Position numbers and translations under genes: made by a program
Notes under the pieces: generated by a model
What the model was told of the DNA's origin: nothing
The model's database searches: none
What the model saw: the letters and a program-made list of their open reading frames with translations, nothing else
Assembly (NCBI GenBank): GCA_019247795.1
Contig: JAFBAK010000382.1
Span: forward strand, 1 to 40,433
Source: Hyphomicrobiales bacterium
GTDB lineage: Bacteria > Pseudomonadota > Alphaproteobacteria > Rhizobiales > Beijerinckiaceae
DNA length: 40,433 bases
Direction: 5' to 3'
Shown: positions 14,599-23,794 of the stretch, piece after piece
Layout: the number at the start of each line of letters is the position of its first letter
Numbering within the stretch: position 1 is the stretch's first letter

Positions 14599-15132
14599 AT
14601 GTCTCGTGTTGGCAAGAAGCCGATCAGCGTCCCGAGCGGCGTCACCGCCGCGGTCGAAGGCCAGGCCGTGAAGATCAAGGGTGCGAAGGGTGAGTTGCGC
14701 TTCATCGTTCCCGACGACGTGGCCGTAGCGATGGACAAAGGCGCGATCAAGGTCGATCCGCGCTCTTCTTCGAAACAGGCGCGCGCGCTCTGGGGAACTT
14801 CGCGTGCCCGCATCGCCAATCTGGTCGAAGGCGTGACGAAAGGCTTCGAGAAGCGCCTCGAGATCACCGGCGTCGGCTATCGTGCGGCGGCCCAAGGCAA
14901 GGTGCTCAAGCTGTCGCTCGGCTACAGCCACGAGATCGATTTCCCGGCGCCGGAAGGCGTTGCGATCGCCACGCCGAAGCCGACCGAGGTCGTGCTTTCC
15001 GGCATCGACAAGCAGCGCGTCGGCCAGGCGGCGGCCGAGATCCGGGCGCTGCGCAAGCCCGAGCCCTACAAGGGCAAGGGTGTGAAATACGCCGATGAGT
15101 TCATCTTCCGCAAGGAAGGCAAGAAGAAGTGA
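14599..15132 (+). CDS. rplF: 50S ribosomal protein L6
   Basis: L6 lies near the factor-binding site of the 50S subunit. The 177 residues begin [15 protein letters not shown] and end with the [13 protein letters not shown] segment and a basic tail, exactly the usual length. GAGAGAGAG precedes the ATG. A TTG at 14584 would add five residues without family support. Confidence 0.97.
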   Translation: MSRVGKKPISVPSGVTAAVEGQAVKIKGAKGELRFIVPDDVAVAMDKGAIKVDPRSSSKQARALWGTSRARIANLVEGVTKGFEKRLEITGVGYRAAAQGKVLKLSLGYSHEIDFPAPEGVAIATPKPTEVVLSGIDKQRVGQAAAEIRALRKPEPYKGKGVKYADEFIFRKEGKKK

Positions 15133-15145
15133 GGATGGCGCAGCG

Positions 15146-15508
15146 ATGATCAAACAGGCAAAGATTCGCAATCGCCGCGTGCAGCGTATTCGCCGCTCGG
15201 TGAAGGCGGCGGCGAATGGACGCGCGCGACTTTCCGTCCATCGCTCGTCGAAGCAGATTTACGCACAGCTCATCGACGACACGAAGGGCGAGACGGTCGT
15301 CGCGGCTTCCTCACTCGAGAAAGGCTTGCGCGGCGAGCTGAAGAGCGGCGCGACGATCGCGGCGGCGACCGCGGTCGGCAAGACCCTCGCCGAGCGCGCC
15401 AAGGCGAAAGGCTTGACCCGCATCGTCTTCGATCGCGGCGGCTATCTATTCCACGGGCGCATCAAGGCGCTCGCCGAAGCGGCTCGCGAAGGCGGGCTGG
15501 AATTCTGA
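15146..15508 (+). CDS. rplR: 50S ribosomal protein L18
   Basis: L18 binds 5S rRNA together with L5. The 120 residues contain [18 protein letters not shown] and [25 protein letters not shown], both diagnostic. GAGGAT lies just upstream, at the end of rplF. The longer frame from 15095 overlaps rplF and is rejected. Confidence 0.97.
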   Translation: MIKQAKIRNRRVQRIRRSVKAAANGRARLSVHRSSKQIYAQLIDDTKGETVVAASSLEKGLRGELKSGATIAAATAVGKTLAERAKAKGLTRIVFDRGGYLFHGRIKALAEAAREGGLEF

Positions 15509-15568
15509 TTTCGAGCACGGACAAAGAGCGAGCAGGGCCCTAAGCCCCGCATTGATCGAGAGAAGAAC

Positions 15569-16123
15569 ATGGCAAGAGACACAGCCAAGCGTGAGGAGCG
15601 GGACAGCGAGTTCGTCGACCGCCTCGTGCACATCAATCGCGTGGCCAAGGTGGTCAAGGGCGGACGGCGCTTCAACTTTGCGGCGCTCGTCGTGGTCGGC
15701 GACCAGAAAGGTCGTGTCGGCTACGGTCATGGCAAAGCGCGCGAGGTGCCGGAGGCCATCCGCAAGGCGACCGATGCCGCGCGCCGCGGCCTGGTGCGCA
15801 TTCCGCTGCGTGAAGGGCGCACCTTGCATCATGATGCATCCGGGCGGCATGGAGCGGGGCGCGTGGTATTGCGCGCGGCACCCGCCGGTACCGGCATCAT
15901 CGCGGGCGGCCCGATGCGCGCCGTCTTCGAATCGCTCGGCATCCAGGACGTCGTGGCAAAATCCCTCGGCTCTTCGAATCCCTATAATCTCGTGCGCGCC
16001 ACTTTCGATGCGCTCAAGGGCGAGGATTCCCCGCGCTCCGTCGCGGCTCGCCGCGGCCTCAAGATCGCGGTGCTGCAGAGCCGTCGCCAAGTCGAGGCCG
16101 TCGATGCCTCGGGCGACGCGTGA
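15569..16123 (+). CDS. rpsE: 30S ribosomal protein S5
   Basis: S5 lies at the mRNA entry site and affects decoding accuracy; spectinomycin resistance changes map to its N-terminal loop in other bacteria. The 184 residues include [18 protein letters not shown] and [15 protein letters not shown]. The start follows a GAGAGAAG ribosome binding site. A 60-base gap separates it from rplR. Confidence 0.98.
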   Translation: MARDTAKREERDSEFVDRLVHINRVAKVVKGGRRFNFAALVVVGDQKGRVGYGHGKAREVPEAIRKATDAARRGLVRIPLREGRTLHHDASGRHGAGRVVLRAAPAGTGIIAGGPMRAVFESLGIQDVVAKSLGSSNPYNLVRATFDALKGEDSPRSVAARRGLKIAVLQSRRQVEAVDASGDA

Positions 16124-16133
16124 GGATACTTCC

Positions 16134-16322
16134 ATGGCGCAAAAGACGATCACCATCGAACAGGTCGGCTCGCCGATCCGCCGCGATTCCACTCAGCGCC
16201 GCACGCTGATCGGGCTTCGCCTCAACAAGCTGCACCGCCGCTCGACGCTCGAGGATACGCCGTCGGTGCGCGGCATGATCGAAAACGTGAAACACCTCGT
16301 GCGCATCGTCGAGGCGCCGTGA
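16134..16322 (+). CDS. rpmD: 50S ribosomal protein L30
   Basis: L30 is a small 50S protein. The 62 residues contain [19 protein letters not shown] and the end [11 protein letters not shown], typical of the family. The ATG at 16134 is preceded by GAGGAT, which overlaps the rpsE stop. The longer frame upstream lies inside rpsE. Confidence 0.97.
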   Translation: MAQKTITIEQVGSPIRRDSTQRRTLIGLRLNKLHRRSTLEDTPSVRGMIENVKHLVRIVEAP

Positions 16323-16332
16323 GGAGAATGCA

Positions 16333-16809
16333 ATGAAGCTCAACGAGATTTCCGATATTCCCGGCGCGCTCAAATCGAGGAAGCGCGTGGGGCGCGGCAT
16401 CGGCTCAGGCAAGGGCAAGACGGCCGGGCGCGGCGTGAAGGGCCAGAAGGCCCGCACGGGCGTCGCGGTGAAAGGCTTCGAAGGCGGACAGATGCCTCTG
16501 CATCGGCGCTTGCCGAAGCGCGGCTTCCGCAGCCGTTCAAAGCGCGTGCTGAACGAGGTCAACCTCGATCGCATCCAGAGGGCGCTCGACGGGGGGAAGC
16601 TCTCCGCGGGCAAGTCGGTCGACATCGGGGCACTCGTCCAAAGCGGGGTCTGCCGCAGCGCGCGAAGCGGCGTGAAGCTGCTCGGCCGCGGTGAGTTGAA
16701 GGCGAAGCTTGCTTTTGAGGTCGAAGGGGCCTCGAAGGCGGCGATCGCTGCGATCGAGAAGGCGGGCGGCTCGGTGACGATCCGAGCGCAGGAGGCACCT
16801 GCGGCTTGA
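16333..16809 (+). CDS. rplO: 50S ribosomal protein L15
   Basis: L15 is a late-assembly 50S protein. The 158 residues begin [20 protein letters not shown], with the glycine-rich [19 protein letters not shown] that identifies the family. GAGGAG overlaps the rpmD stop. A 112-base gap without recognisable structure precedes secY. Confidence 0.98.
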   Translation: MKLNEISDIPGALKSRKRVGRGIGSGKGKTAGRGVKGQKARTGVAVKGFEGGQMPLHRRLPKRGFRSRSKRVLNEVNLDRIQRALDGGKLSAGKSVDIGALVQSGVCRSARSGVKLLGRGELKAKLAFEVEGASKAAIAAIEKAGGSVTIRAQEAPAA

Positions 16810-16921
16810 TCAACGCGCCCGCAGCGCTTACCTCGTGCTTCAGATCCGAAGGGCGGCCGTCATCCGTCCCCTGGCTTTCTCGACAGGCTGAGGCGGGTCA
16901 AGAGCAGATGCGGAGATAGAC

Positions 16922-18256
16922 ATGGCTTCGGCCGCCGAGCAGATCGCCTCCAACTTCAATCTTGGCGCTTTTGCCAAGGCTGAGGAGCTGAAAAAGCGTA
17001 TCTGGTTCACGCTCGGCGCCCTCGTGGTCTATCGGCTCGGCACTTACATCCCGATGCCAGGCATCAACCCTGATGCACTTGCCGAGACCTTCAAGCAGGC
17101 GCAAGGGGGCATTCTGGGCCTCTTCAACATGTTCTCCGGGGGAGCCGTCGGGCGTCTTGCCATCTTTGCGTTGAACATCATGCCGTACATCTCGGCATCG
17201 ATCATCATCCAGCTTCTCACCTCGTTGTCCCCGCAGCTCGAAGCCTTGAAGAAGGAAGGAGAGGCGGGCCGCAAGGTTCTCAACCAATATACGCGCTATC
17301 TCACCGTGCTGCTGGCTGTGTTTCAGGCATACGGCATCGCGGTCGGGCTCGAATCGTCAAGCGGGAATGTGGTGCTTCAGCCGGGATTGTTTTTCCGGAT
17401 TTCGACGGTGATTACGCTATCTGGCGGCACTCTCTTCCTGATGTGGCTCGGCGAGCAGATCACGAGCCGAGGCATCGGCAACGGCTCCTCGCTGATCATA
17501 TTCTCCGGCATCGTCGCCAATCTGCCGACCGCCTTCGTCAACATGCTCAATCTCGGACGCGAGGGGGCCATCTCGACCGGGTTGATCTTCGGCGTCATCG
17601 TCATGGCGATCGCGGTGATCGGCTTTTGCGTGTTCATGGAGCGGGCGCAACGGCGCCTCCTGATCAATTACCCGAAGCGCCAATCGGGGAACCGCGTCTA
17701 TGAGGCGCAGACCTCTTTCCTTCCGCTCAAGCTCAACACATCGGGCGTCATCCCGCCGATCTTCGCGTCTTCGCTCTTGTTGCTGCCGACCACGATCGCG
17801 AGCTTCTCGCGCAATGACGGCACTGGGGTCATCGGCCTGATGTCGACCTATCTGGGTCATGGGCGGCCGCTCTACATGGTGCTTTACGTGGCGCTCATCG
17901 TCTTTTTCGCCTTCTTCTACACCGCGATCGTCTTCAATCCGCAGGAGACCGCAGACAATTTGAAGAAGCATGGTGGCATCATCCTCGGCATCCGGCCCGG
18001 CGAGCGCACGGCGAGCTATATCGACACGATCTTGACACGCATCACCGTGATCGGGGCCGCCTACCTCGCCATCATCTGCCTCATTCCGGAGATCCTGGTC
18101 TCGTCGGCGGCCTTGCCTTATTACTTCGGCGGGACATCGCTTCTCATCGTGGTGAGCGTGACGATGGATACGGTGGCGCAGATCAATGGCCATCTCCTCG
18201 CCCATCAATATGAGGGGTTGATCAAGAAGTCGAAGCTGCGAGGCCGGCGTCGATGA
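16922..18256 (+). CDS. secY: Preprotein translocase channel subunit SecY
   Basis: SecY forms the membrane channel for protein export and insertion. The 444 residues carry the usual ten hydrophobic segments. Signature stretches include YRLGTYIPMPGINPDAL, NIMPYISASIIIQLLT and TADNLKKHGGIILGIRPG. The gene ends with the basic tail YEGLIKKSKLRGRRR. Its TGA overlaps the adk ATG by four bases. Its place between rplO and adk is the standard one. Confidence 0.98.
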   Translation: MASAAEQIASNFNLGAFAKAEELKKRIWFTLGALVVYRLGTYIPMPGINPDALAETFKQAQGGILGLFNMFSGGAVGRLAIFALNIMPYISASIIIQLLTSLSPQLEALKKEGEAGRKVLNQYTRYLTVLLAVFQAYGIAVGLESSSGNVVLQPGLFFRISTVITLSGGTLFLMWLGEQITSRGIGNGSSLIIFSGIVANLPTAFVNMLNLGREGAISTGLIFGVIVMAIAVIGFCVFMERAQRRLLINYPKRQSGNRVYEAQTSFLPLKLNTSGVIPPIFASSLLLLPTTIASFSRNDGTGVIGLMSTYLGHGRPLYMVLYVALIVFFAFFYTAIVFNPQETADNLKKHGGIILGIRPGERTASYIDTILTRITVIGAAYLAIICLIPEILVSSAALPYYFGGTSLLIVVSVTMDTVAQINGHLLAHQYEGLIKKSKLRGRRR

Positions 18257-18846
18257 GGGTCGTGCTTCTCGGTCCTCCGGGCGCAGGCAAGGGAACACAA
18301 GCGGCGCGACTGGTCGAGAAGTTCGAGCTCCTTCACCTTTCAACCGGAGACATGTTGCGCGCCGCCACCGCGGCGGGCACGCCGACAGGCCTCGCCGCAA
18401 AGGAGATCATGGCGCGCGGCGATCTCGTCCCCGATGACGTCGTCGTCAAGATCATCGAGGATCGCATCGCCGAGAAGGACGCGGCCAAGGGGTTCGTGCT
18501 CGACGGGTTTCCGCGCACGGTCGCACAAGCCAAATCTCTGGACACCATGCTCGCAGCCAAGGGCCAGAAGCTTGATGCGGTGATCGAGTTCGAGGTAGAC
18601 CCCGAGAAGCTGGTCGACCGCATTGTGAAACGTGCGGAGGAGGCAAAGCGTGCCGGGCTGCCTGTCCGCAAGGACGACGACCCCGCGGTTTTTTCGACGA
18701 GGCTTGCGGCCTACAGGGAGCAAACCGCCCCCCTTTCGTCATATTACCGGGGGACAGGCTTGCTCAAGGGGGTAAACGGCATGGAATCGATCGATGCGGT
18801 GACGCGCTCGCTTGATGCCGTGCTTGATGGGCGTACGCATGAGTGA
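18253..18846 (+). CDS. adk: Adenylate kinase, short-LID form
   Basis: Adenylate kinase interconverts ATP plus AMP and two ADP. The 197 residues contain the P-loop GPPGAGKGT (7-15), LVPDDVVVKIIEDRI and FVLDGFPRT. The long LID insertion is absent: VDRIVKR is followed directly by about 15 residues and KDDDPAVFSTRL. This is therefore the short, zinc-free type. The start overlaps secY (ATGA). It is the last gene of the spc set before the alpha promoter. Confidence 0.98.
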   Translation: MRVVLLGPPGAGKGTQAARLVEKFELLHLSTGDMLRAATAAGTPTGLAAKEIMARGDLVPDDVVVKIIEDRIAEKDAAKGFVLDGFPRTVAQAKSLDTMLAAKGQKLDAVIEFEVDPEKLVDRIVKRAEEAKRAGLPVRKDDDPAVFSTRLAAYREQTAPLSSYYRGTGLLKGVNGMESIDAVTRSLDAVLDGRTHE

Positions 18847-18862
18847 TCCACGTGGGATCGTG

Positions 18863-18891
18863 TTGACGAAGAGGGCTAATGGCCCTAGAAG
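18863..18891 (+). promoter_or_regulatory. Candidate sigma-70-type promoter of the alpha operon
   Basis: TTGACG (18863-18868) and TAGAAG (18886-18891, four of six bases matching TATAAT) are separated by 17 bases. The site begins 17 bases after the adk stop and would leave a leader of about 130 bases before rpsM. It has the same layout as the candidate promoters before rpsL and fabD. A five-pair inverted repeat AGGGC/GCCCT lies inside the spacer. Confidence 0.65.
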
Positions 18892-18980
18892 CGGCACGAA
18901 CCAAGGATGACGTTTGCAGTTGGCCGGGCGACCGGGCCGGCTGCTTTGTGTTTGTCGCCGGGATTCGATTTCGGAACAGT

Positions 18981-19013
18981 TGGCAAAATCGGAACGTCTT
19001 TATCGTTCCGCCA
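18981..19013 (+). promoter_or_regulatory. Leader stem-loop directly before the rpsM ribosome binding site
   Basis: A perfect 7-bp stem CGGAACG (18990-18996) and CGTTCCG (19004-19010) closes a TCTTTAT loop. It can extend by TGG/CCA (18981-18983 with 19011-19013) across a six-base bulge. It ends one base before AGGGAG (19015-19020), the Shine-Dalgarno sequence of rpsM. In E. coli the alpha operon leader is folded and bound by S4. Here rpsD is not in the operon, so the regulator, if any, is unknown. Confidence 0.5.
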
Positions 19014-19027
19014 GAGGGAGAAGCGGC

Positions 19028-19396
19028 GTGGCTCGCATTGCTGGCGTCAATATACCGACCAACAAGCGCGTCCCGATCGCGCTGCGGTATATCTATGGGA
19101 TCGGGCCGACCAATGCGCAGGTCATCTGCGACAAGGTGGGCATTCCCGCCGAGCGGCGCGTCTTCCAGCTTACCGATCAGGAAGTCTTGCAAATTCGCGA
19201 GATGATCGATCGCGATTACATGGTCGAAGGCGATCTGCGGCGTGAGGTCGCGGTGAATATCAAGCGGCTGATGGATCTCGGCGCTTATCGGGGTCTGCGT
19301 CATCGCCGTGGGCTGCCCGTGCGCGGCCAGCGCACGCATACGAACGCCCGCACCCGCAAGGGCAAGGCGAAGCCGATCGCCGGCAAGAAGAAGTAG
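19028..19396 (+). CDS. rpsM: 30S ribosomal protein S13 (GTG start)
   Basis: S13 lies in the 30S head and contacts the P-site tRNA. The GTG at 19028 gives 122 residues beginning (M)[14 protein letters not shown], which is the family N-terminus. AGGGAG lies seven bases upstream. No ATG in this frame could serve. The C-terminal [18 protein letters not shown] is diagnostic. It is the first gene of the alpha operon, behind its own promoter and a folded leader. Confidence 0.97.
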   Translation: MARIAGVNIPTNKRVPIALRYIYGIGPTNAQVICDKVGIPAERRVFQLTDQEVLQIREMIDRDYMVEGDLRREVAVNIKRLMDLGAYRGLRHRRGLPVRGQRTHTNARTRKGKAKPIAGKKK

Positions 19397-19408
19397 CTCG
19401 CATCATCA

Positions 19409-19451
19409 GCGCGGCTTCGCGCATCATCATTGTCGCTCGGGATTGCCCGAG
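19409..19451 (+). promoter_or_regulatory. Two small stem-loops in the rpsM-rpsK gap
   Basis: GCGCG/CGCGC (19409-19413, 19418-19422, loop GCTT) is flanked on both sides by CATCATCA. CTCGGG/CCCGAG (19436-19441, 19446-19451, loop ATTG) ends three bases before GGGAGA (19455-19460), the rpsK ribosome binding site. There is no T tract. These are candidates for translational control or mRNA stability. Confidence 0.4.
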
Positions 19452-19467
19452 GCTGGGAGAACGGAAC

Positions 19468-19857
19468 ATGGCTAAGGAAGCCGGTCGCGTCAGGCGGCGC
19501 GAGCGCAAGAACATCGCCTCAGGCGTGGCGCATGTGAACGCGAGCTTCAACAACACGATGATCACCATCACCGACGCGCAGGGCAACGCGATCTCCTGGT
19601 CCTCGTCGGGAGTGATGGGCTTCAAGGGCAACCGCAAGTCCACGCCTTATGCGGCGCAGGTCGCTGCCGAGGATGCGGCGCGCAAGGCTCAGGAGCACGG
19701 CGTCAAGATGATCGAGGTCGAGGTTTCGGGGCCGGGCTCCGGTCGCGAATCGGCGCTGCGCGCGCTACAGGCTTCAGGGTTCACGGTGACTTCGATCCGC
19801 GATGTCACGCCGATCCCGCACAATGGTTGCCGGCCGCGCAAGCGCCGGCGCGTGTGA
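19468..19857 (+). CDS. rpsK: 30S ribosomal protein S11
   Basis: S11 lies on the 30S platform near the mRNA exit. The 129 residues contain [19 protein letters not shown] and the end [17 protein letters not shown], both diagnostic. The ATG is preceded by GGGAGA at seven bases. It is the second gene of the alpha operon. rpoA follows after about 80 bases, with no rpsD in between. Confidence 0.98.
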   Translation: MAKEAGRVRRRERKNIASGVAHVNASFNNTMITITDAQGNAISWSSSGVMGFKGNRKSTPYAAQVAAEDAARKAQEHGVKMIEVEVSGPGSGRESALRALQASGFTVTSIRDVTPIPHNGCRPRKRRRV

Positions 19858-19939
19858 ACCGGACGCGCCGTTCGCGTTCGATCTTTACCGATTTTCGCTT
19901 CGCGCTCGCGGAGCCGAGCTGTCAAAGGACATGGCCGTG

Positions 19940-20956
19940 ATGCACAAGAACTGGCAGGATTTAATCAGACCGTCGAAGCTCGAGGTTGCCTTCAACGACG
20001 CTTCGCACCGTGCCGCAACTCTGGTCGCCGAGCCGCTCGAGAGGGGTTTCGGAACCACACTCGGAAACGCGCTTCGCCGCGTGCTCTTGTCCTCGCTGCA
20101 GGGAGCTGCGGTCACGTCGATCCAGATCGACGGGGTGCTTCACGAGTTCTCCTCGATCGCCGGGGTGCGCGAGGATGTGACCGACATCATCCTCAACGTG
20201 AAAACAATCGCGCTCAAGATGCAGAGCGACCAGCCCAAGCGCCTCACCTTGCGCAAGCAAGGGCCGGGAAGCGTCAAGGCCGGCGATATCACCGTGAGCG
20301 GCGACATTCAGATCCTCAATCCGGAGCTCGTCCTGTGCACGCTCGACGAGGCTGCCGAATTCCGCATGGAGCTCACGGTCGCGAACGGTAAAGGCTATGT
20401 CCCCGCCGATAAGAATCGCGCCGAGGATGCGCCGATCGGCCTCATTCCCGTCGACAGCCTCTTCAGCCCGGTGAAGAAAGTCTCGTATCGCGTCGAGAAC
20501 ACGCGCGAGGGCCAGGTGCTCGACTACGACAAGCTCACCATGATGATCGAGACGAACGGCGCAGTTTCCCCCGACGATGCAGTCGCCTATGCGGCGCGCA
20601 TCATCCAGGATCAGCTGAACGTCTTCGTCAACTTCGAGGAACCCCGCAAGGAGCAGGCCGTCTCAGTCTCGGCGCCGGAACTGCCTTTCAACCCGGCCCT
20701 TCTCAAGAAAGTCGACGAGCTCGAACTCTCGGTGCGCTCGGCAAATTGCCTCAAGAACGACAATGTCGTCTACATCGGCGATCTGATCCAGAAATCGGAA
20801 GCGGAGATGCTGCGCACGCCGAATTTCGGCCGCAAGTCGCTGAACGAGATCAAGGAGGTGCTCGCCACCATGGGGCTGCATCTCGGAATGGAAGTGACCG
20901 GTTGGCCGCCGGAGAATATCGAGGAGCTGGCCAAGCGCTTCGAGGAACATTACTGA
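19940..20956 (+). CDS. rpoA: RNA polymerase alpha subunit
   Basis: The alpha subunit nucleates RNA polymerase assembly through its N-terminal domain and contacts activators and UP elements through its C-terminal domain. The core begins [14 protein letters not shown] and includes [20 protein letters not shown]. The C-terminal domain keeps the arginine in [11 protein letters not shown] that corresponds to E. coli Arg265. AAGGA (19925-19929) lies ten bases before the ATG at 19940 (338 residues) and seven before a GTG at 19937. An ATG at 19931 is too close to it. The open frame upstream to 19802 lies in rpsK. The exact start is uncertain by three codons. Confidence 0.96.
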   Translation: MHKNWQDLIRPSKLEVAFNDASHRAATLVAEPLERGFGTTLGNALRRVLLSSLQGAAVTSIQIDGVLHEFSSIAGVREDVTDIILNVKTIALKMQSDQPKRLTLRKQGPGSVKAGDITVSGDIQILNPELVLCTLDEAAEFRMELTVANGKGYVPADKNRAEDAPIGLIPVDSLFSPVKKVSYRVENTREGQVLDYDKLTMMIETNGAVSPDDAVAYAARIIQDQLNVFVNFEEPRKEQAVSVSAPELPFNPALLKKVDELELSVRSANCLKNDNVVYIGDLIQKSEAEMLRTPNFGRKSLNEIKEVLATMGLHLGMEVTGWPPENIEELAKRFEEHY

Positions 20957-21002
20957 GACGAGCCGGAACGATCGCAGACGAAGAGCGCCAGCAGGATCAT
21001 CC

Positions 21003-21428
21003 ATGTATCACCGCAAAAGCTATCGCCGCTTCGGCCGTTCTTCCGAGCATCGGCAGGCGATGTTCGCCAATCTCGCCGCCGCGCTCATCAAGCATGAGCA
21101 GATTGTTACCACGCTGCCCAAGGCGAAGGATCTTCGGCCCGTGGTGGAAAAGCTGGTGACGCTCGGCAAGCGGGGCGATCTTCATGCGCGCCGCCAAGCG
21201 ATGGCGAAAATCGGCGACGAGCAAATGGTGAAGAAGCTCGTCGAGGTGCTCGGCCCACGCTACAAGGAAAGGCAAGGCGGATACACGCGCATCCTCAAGG
21301 CCGGCTATCGCTACGGCGATGCGGCGCCCGTTGCGGTCATCGAGCTCGTCGATCGCGATGTCGACGCGAAGGGACTTGATTCCGGGCCGACGCAGAAGAG
21401 TGAAGTGGTCGAGAATGCGGCCGCCTGA
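21003..21428 (+). CDS. rplQ: 50S ribosomal protein L17
   Basis: L17 sits near the tunnel exit. The 141 residues begin [25 protein letters not shown], slightly altered from the common MRH start, and carry [28 protein letters not shown] (20993-20997) lies five bases before the ATG. It ends the alpha operon, with a clear terminator 21 bases after the stop. Confidence 0.97.
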   Translation: MYHRKSYRRFGRSSEHRQAMFANLAAALIKHEQIVTTLPKAKDLRPVVEKLVTLGKRGDLHARRQAMAKIGDEQMVKKLVEVLGPRYKERQGGYTRILKAGYRYGDAAPVAVIELVDRDVDAKGLDSGPTQKSEVVENAAA

Positions 21429-21449
21429 AGCGGACAGGATTGCGAGATC

Positions 21450-21479
21450 AAGGGCGCCGTAAAGGCGCCCTTTTGTTTT
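21450..21479 (+). terminator. Intrinsic terminator of the alpha operon
   Basis: AAGGGCGCC (21450-21458) and GGCGCCCTT (21464-21472) form a perfect 9-bp stem with a GTAAA loop. They run into TTTTGTTTT (21471-21479). This ends the ribosomal supercluster. Confidence 0.93.
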
Positions 21480-21634
21480 GAAGGCTGCCTCTTCGTTGCA
21501 GGCCGGCGCGTGATCCCCGAGGCTGCGGCCAGGCAAATGTCAGTCGTGGATCACCGAAATCTGAAACGGCAAAGGCTTGCATTTCTCCGTCGGACGAATT
21601 GTTCTGGTGCGAGACAAAAGCGTGGGAGGCCGGA

Positions 21635-23053
21635 GTGAGCTCGAGGAAATATGAGGCCGAGAAGCTGAAAGATGCTTCGCGCGGGCTTACGATTTGGGTG
21701 CTCGCTCTCTTGCGCAAACGGCAAATCATTCAGACCTTCTCGGCGCTCGCGCTTGCGTTACCGCTTGCAGTTCCCGCGCATGCTCAGGCGAGCAGGGGCT
21801 CGGAACGAAACTGGGTCGCCGCCTGGACAGCCTCGACGCAAGGCCCTTTTCCGGTCGGCAACGCGACCGCGCAACCCGAGCTTAAATTTGCGCTGCCCTC
21901 TTCGGAGCGAGGCGCATCCGATCAGACCTTCCGCCTGATCCTTCGTCCCGATATCTGGGGCGGGCAGGCGCGTATCCGACTTTCCAATGTCTTCGGAACA
22001 AAGCCCGTCACTTTTGACGATGTGGAGCTCGGCTTGCAATCGAGCGGCAGCGTCCTCGTTGCCCATTCGAGCAGGCCGGTCACCTTCGAAGGCAAGTCCA
22101 AGGTCGTGGTGCCGGCCGGTCAGAGCATGATGAGCGACATGGTCGTGCTTCCTTGGGTCAAGGACAAGAACGATCCGATGCTTGCCAGTCGCAAGCTCGC
22201 CGTGAGCTTCCACGTCGTCGGCGACAGCGGCCCGATCACCTGGCACGCCAAGGCCCTCACGACGAGCTACATCTCGCCTCCCGGCTCCGGCTCGCATGCG
22301 CGCGAGGAGACGGAGATGAGCTTTCCCTTCTCCTCCACCTCTTGGTATTTCCTCGACGAGGTGCAGATGGCCGTGCCCGACGCACAGACGATCGTCGCTT
22401 TCGGCGATTCGATCACCGACGGGACCGCCTCCACCCTCAACGGGGATGATCGTTGGCCGGACGTGTTCTCGCGACGCGTGCATGCTGCGTTCGGCAATCG
22501 CTTCAGCATCGTCAATGAAGGCATCGGCGGCAATATGGTGATCGGGCCCGCGAATTATGCGGCCGAGCCGTTCGCCGGCGGCCCTTCGGCGCTCGACAGG
22601 CTCGAGCGAGATGTCGTGAACCTGCCCAATGTGACCAAGGTGATTTTTCTCGAGGGCATCAATGATTTCGGCAACGCGCGCGCTGATCCTGAAAAAGTGG
22701 AAGAGGGCCTACGCACTTTCGTGGATAGGCTGCGCGCTCGTTTTCCCTCTGCGAAATTTTACATCGGCACGCTCACCTCGGCGGTGCACAGCACCAATGG
22801 CGATTATGGTTCGCAAACGGTCGAGGAGAAGCGCCGTGCATATAATGAGTTCATCCGCTCGGCCGGAATCTTCGACGGCGTCATCGACTTCGACGCAGCG
22901 ACCATTGACAAGGAGACGGGCGAGCTGAAAGCCGAGTTCCAACCGAACTCGACGACCGGAGGGCTCGGCGACAAGCTTCACCCCAATCGTGCCGGCTATG
23001 CCGCAATGGCAAACGCGATCGACTTCGCGAAGCTCTTCGGCGCGCAGCCCTGA
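21635..23053 (+). CDS. Secreted SGNH/GDSL-family hydrolase
   Basis: This is probably an esterase or lipase-like hydrolase exported from the cytoplasm; its substrate is unknown. All four SGNH blocks are present: GDSITDG with Ser259, GIGGN near 296-300, GIND with Asn343, and DKLHPN with Asp446 and His449. A beta-rich N-terminal domain (NWVAAWTAS, ARIRLSNVFG) precedes the catalytic part, as in many two-domain GDSL proteins. The GTG at 21635 is chosen because GGGAGG lies five bases upstream, giving 472 residues. The signal peptide core FSALALALPLAVPAHAQA then follows a long n-region of about 33 residues. A TTG at 21710 would give a more ordinary signal peptide (MRKRQ start) but has no ribosome binding site. 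It stands alone between the alpha terminator and the convergent gmk. Confidence 0.9.
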   Translation: MSSRKYEAEKLKDASRGLTIWVLALLRKRQIIQTFSALALALPLAVPAHAQASRGSERNWVAAWTASTQGPFPVGNATAQPELKFALPSSERGASDQTFRLILRPDIWGGQARIRLSNVFGTKPVTFDDVELGLQSSGSVLVAHSSRPVTFEGKSKVVVPAGQSMMSDMVVLPWVKDKNDPMLASRKLAVSFHVVGDSGPITWHAKALTTSYISPPGSGSHAREETEMSFPFSSTSWYFLDEVQMAVPDAQTIVAFGDSITDGTASTLNGDDRWPDVFSRRVHAAFGNRFSIVNEGIGGNMVIGPANYAAEPFAGGPSALDRLERDVVNLPNVTKVIFLEGINDFGNARADPEKVEEGLRTFVDRLRARFPSAKFYIGTLTSAVHSTNGDYGSQTVEEKRRAYNEFIRSAGIFDGVIDFDAATIDKETGELKAEFQPNSTTGGLGDKLHPNRAGYAAMANAIDFAKLFGAQP

Positions 23054-23110
23054 AAAGGGAGGGGTGCTCCGCCGGGACCGCGGGAATTTCGGCGCCGGAG
23101 AGCTCTTTTC

Positions 23111-23794
23111 TCAATCGACTTTGTTCTTCTTGAGCTCCGCCGTGAGTTCGTCTGCGAGAAGGCCGATCATCGGCTCCCTGCGCGATCGCTTCAAGCGCTC
23201 GGCCGCCAGGATCGCCTGCAAACCGGCGAAGGTTCTGTTGAGGTCGTCATTGACGAGCACGTAATCGAAATCGCGCCAATGAGAGATCTCGTCGGCGGCC
23301 GAGGCGAGGCGCTTTCGAATGGTGATCTCGTCATCCTCGGCGCGCCGGCGCAAGCGCTCGACGAGCTCGGGAATTGAGGGCGGCAGAATGAATACGCTCG
23401 CCACATCGCTCCGCATTTCCTGGTAGACCTGCAGCGTGCCCTGGACATCGATGTCGAACAGATAATCGCGCCCTGTCGCGAGCGCGGTTTCGACGGGCTC
23501 GCGCGGCGTCCCATAGAAGTTTCCGTGCACTTGCGCCCATTCGAGAAGCTCGCCGCGCTCCCGCAAAGCTTCGAAGCGACGCTTGTCGATGAAATGGTAA
23601 TGCATGCCATCCACCTCGCTGGCGCGGCGCGGGCGCGTGGTGACCGAGATGGAAAGTGTGAGCTGATCGTCGGCCTGGAGGAGGAGGCGGCTCAACGTCG
23701 ATTTGCCGGCGCCGGAAGGAGAGGCGATGACGAGAATGAGCCCGCGTCGGCACAAGGGCTTCGCCTCGCCCGTCATCTGCGGCGTCGAGCTCAT
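23111..23794 (-). CDS. gmk: Guanylate kinase
   Basis: Guanylate kinase phosphorylates GMP to GDP for nucleotide supply and (p)ppGpp metabolism. The P-loop region ASPSGAGKST lies at residues 24-33. SVTTRPRR, GMHYHFI and EWAQVHGNFYGTP form the GMP-binding part. The ATG at 23794 overlaps the yicC stop (ATGA) and gives 227 residues. A start at 23821 would add nine residues inside yicC. The usual length is near 207, so about 17 N-terminal residues before the core are extra. It is the last gene of the minus-strand unit. Confidence 0.96.
   Translation of the reverse strand: MSSTPQMTGEAKPLCRRGLILVIASPSGAGKSTLSRLLLQADDQLTLSISVTTRPRRASEVDGMHYHFIDKRRFEALRERGELLEWAQVHGNFYGTPREPVETALATGRDYLFDIDVQGTLQVYQEMRSDVASVFILPPSIPELVERLRRRAEDDEITIRKRLASAADEISHWRDFDYVLVNDDLNRTFAGLQAILAAERLKRSRREPMIGLLADELTAELKKNKVD

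Noticed and set aside
18873-18887. AGGGC/GCCCT hairpin as an adk terminator
   Set aside because: The stem has five pairs, no T tract follows, and it lies inside the spacer of the alpha promoter.
18879-19245. Open frames of 108 and 112 codons covering the rpsM leader and 5' end
   Set aside because: They overlap rpsM out of frame, have no recognisable content, and the first would start upstream of the expected transcription start.
19802-19939. Longer rpoA start
   Set aside because: The extra sequence is the end of rpsK read in another frame plus the gap; alpha subunits start near KNWQDLIRP.
23054-23110. Bidirectional terminator between the SGNH gene and gmk
   Set aside because: CTCCG/CGGAG pairing and a TTTT exist, but the stem is interrupted and the loop long; not strong enough to call.
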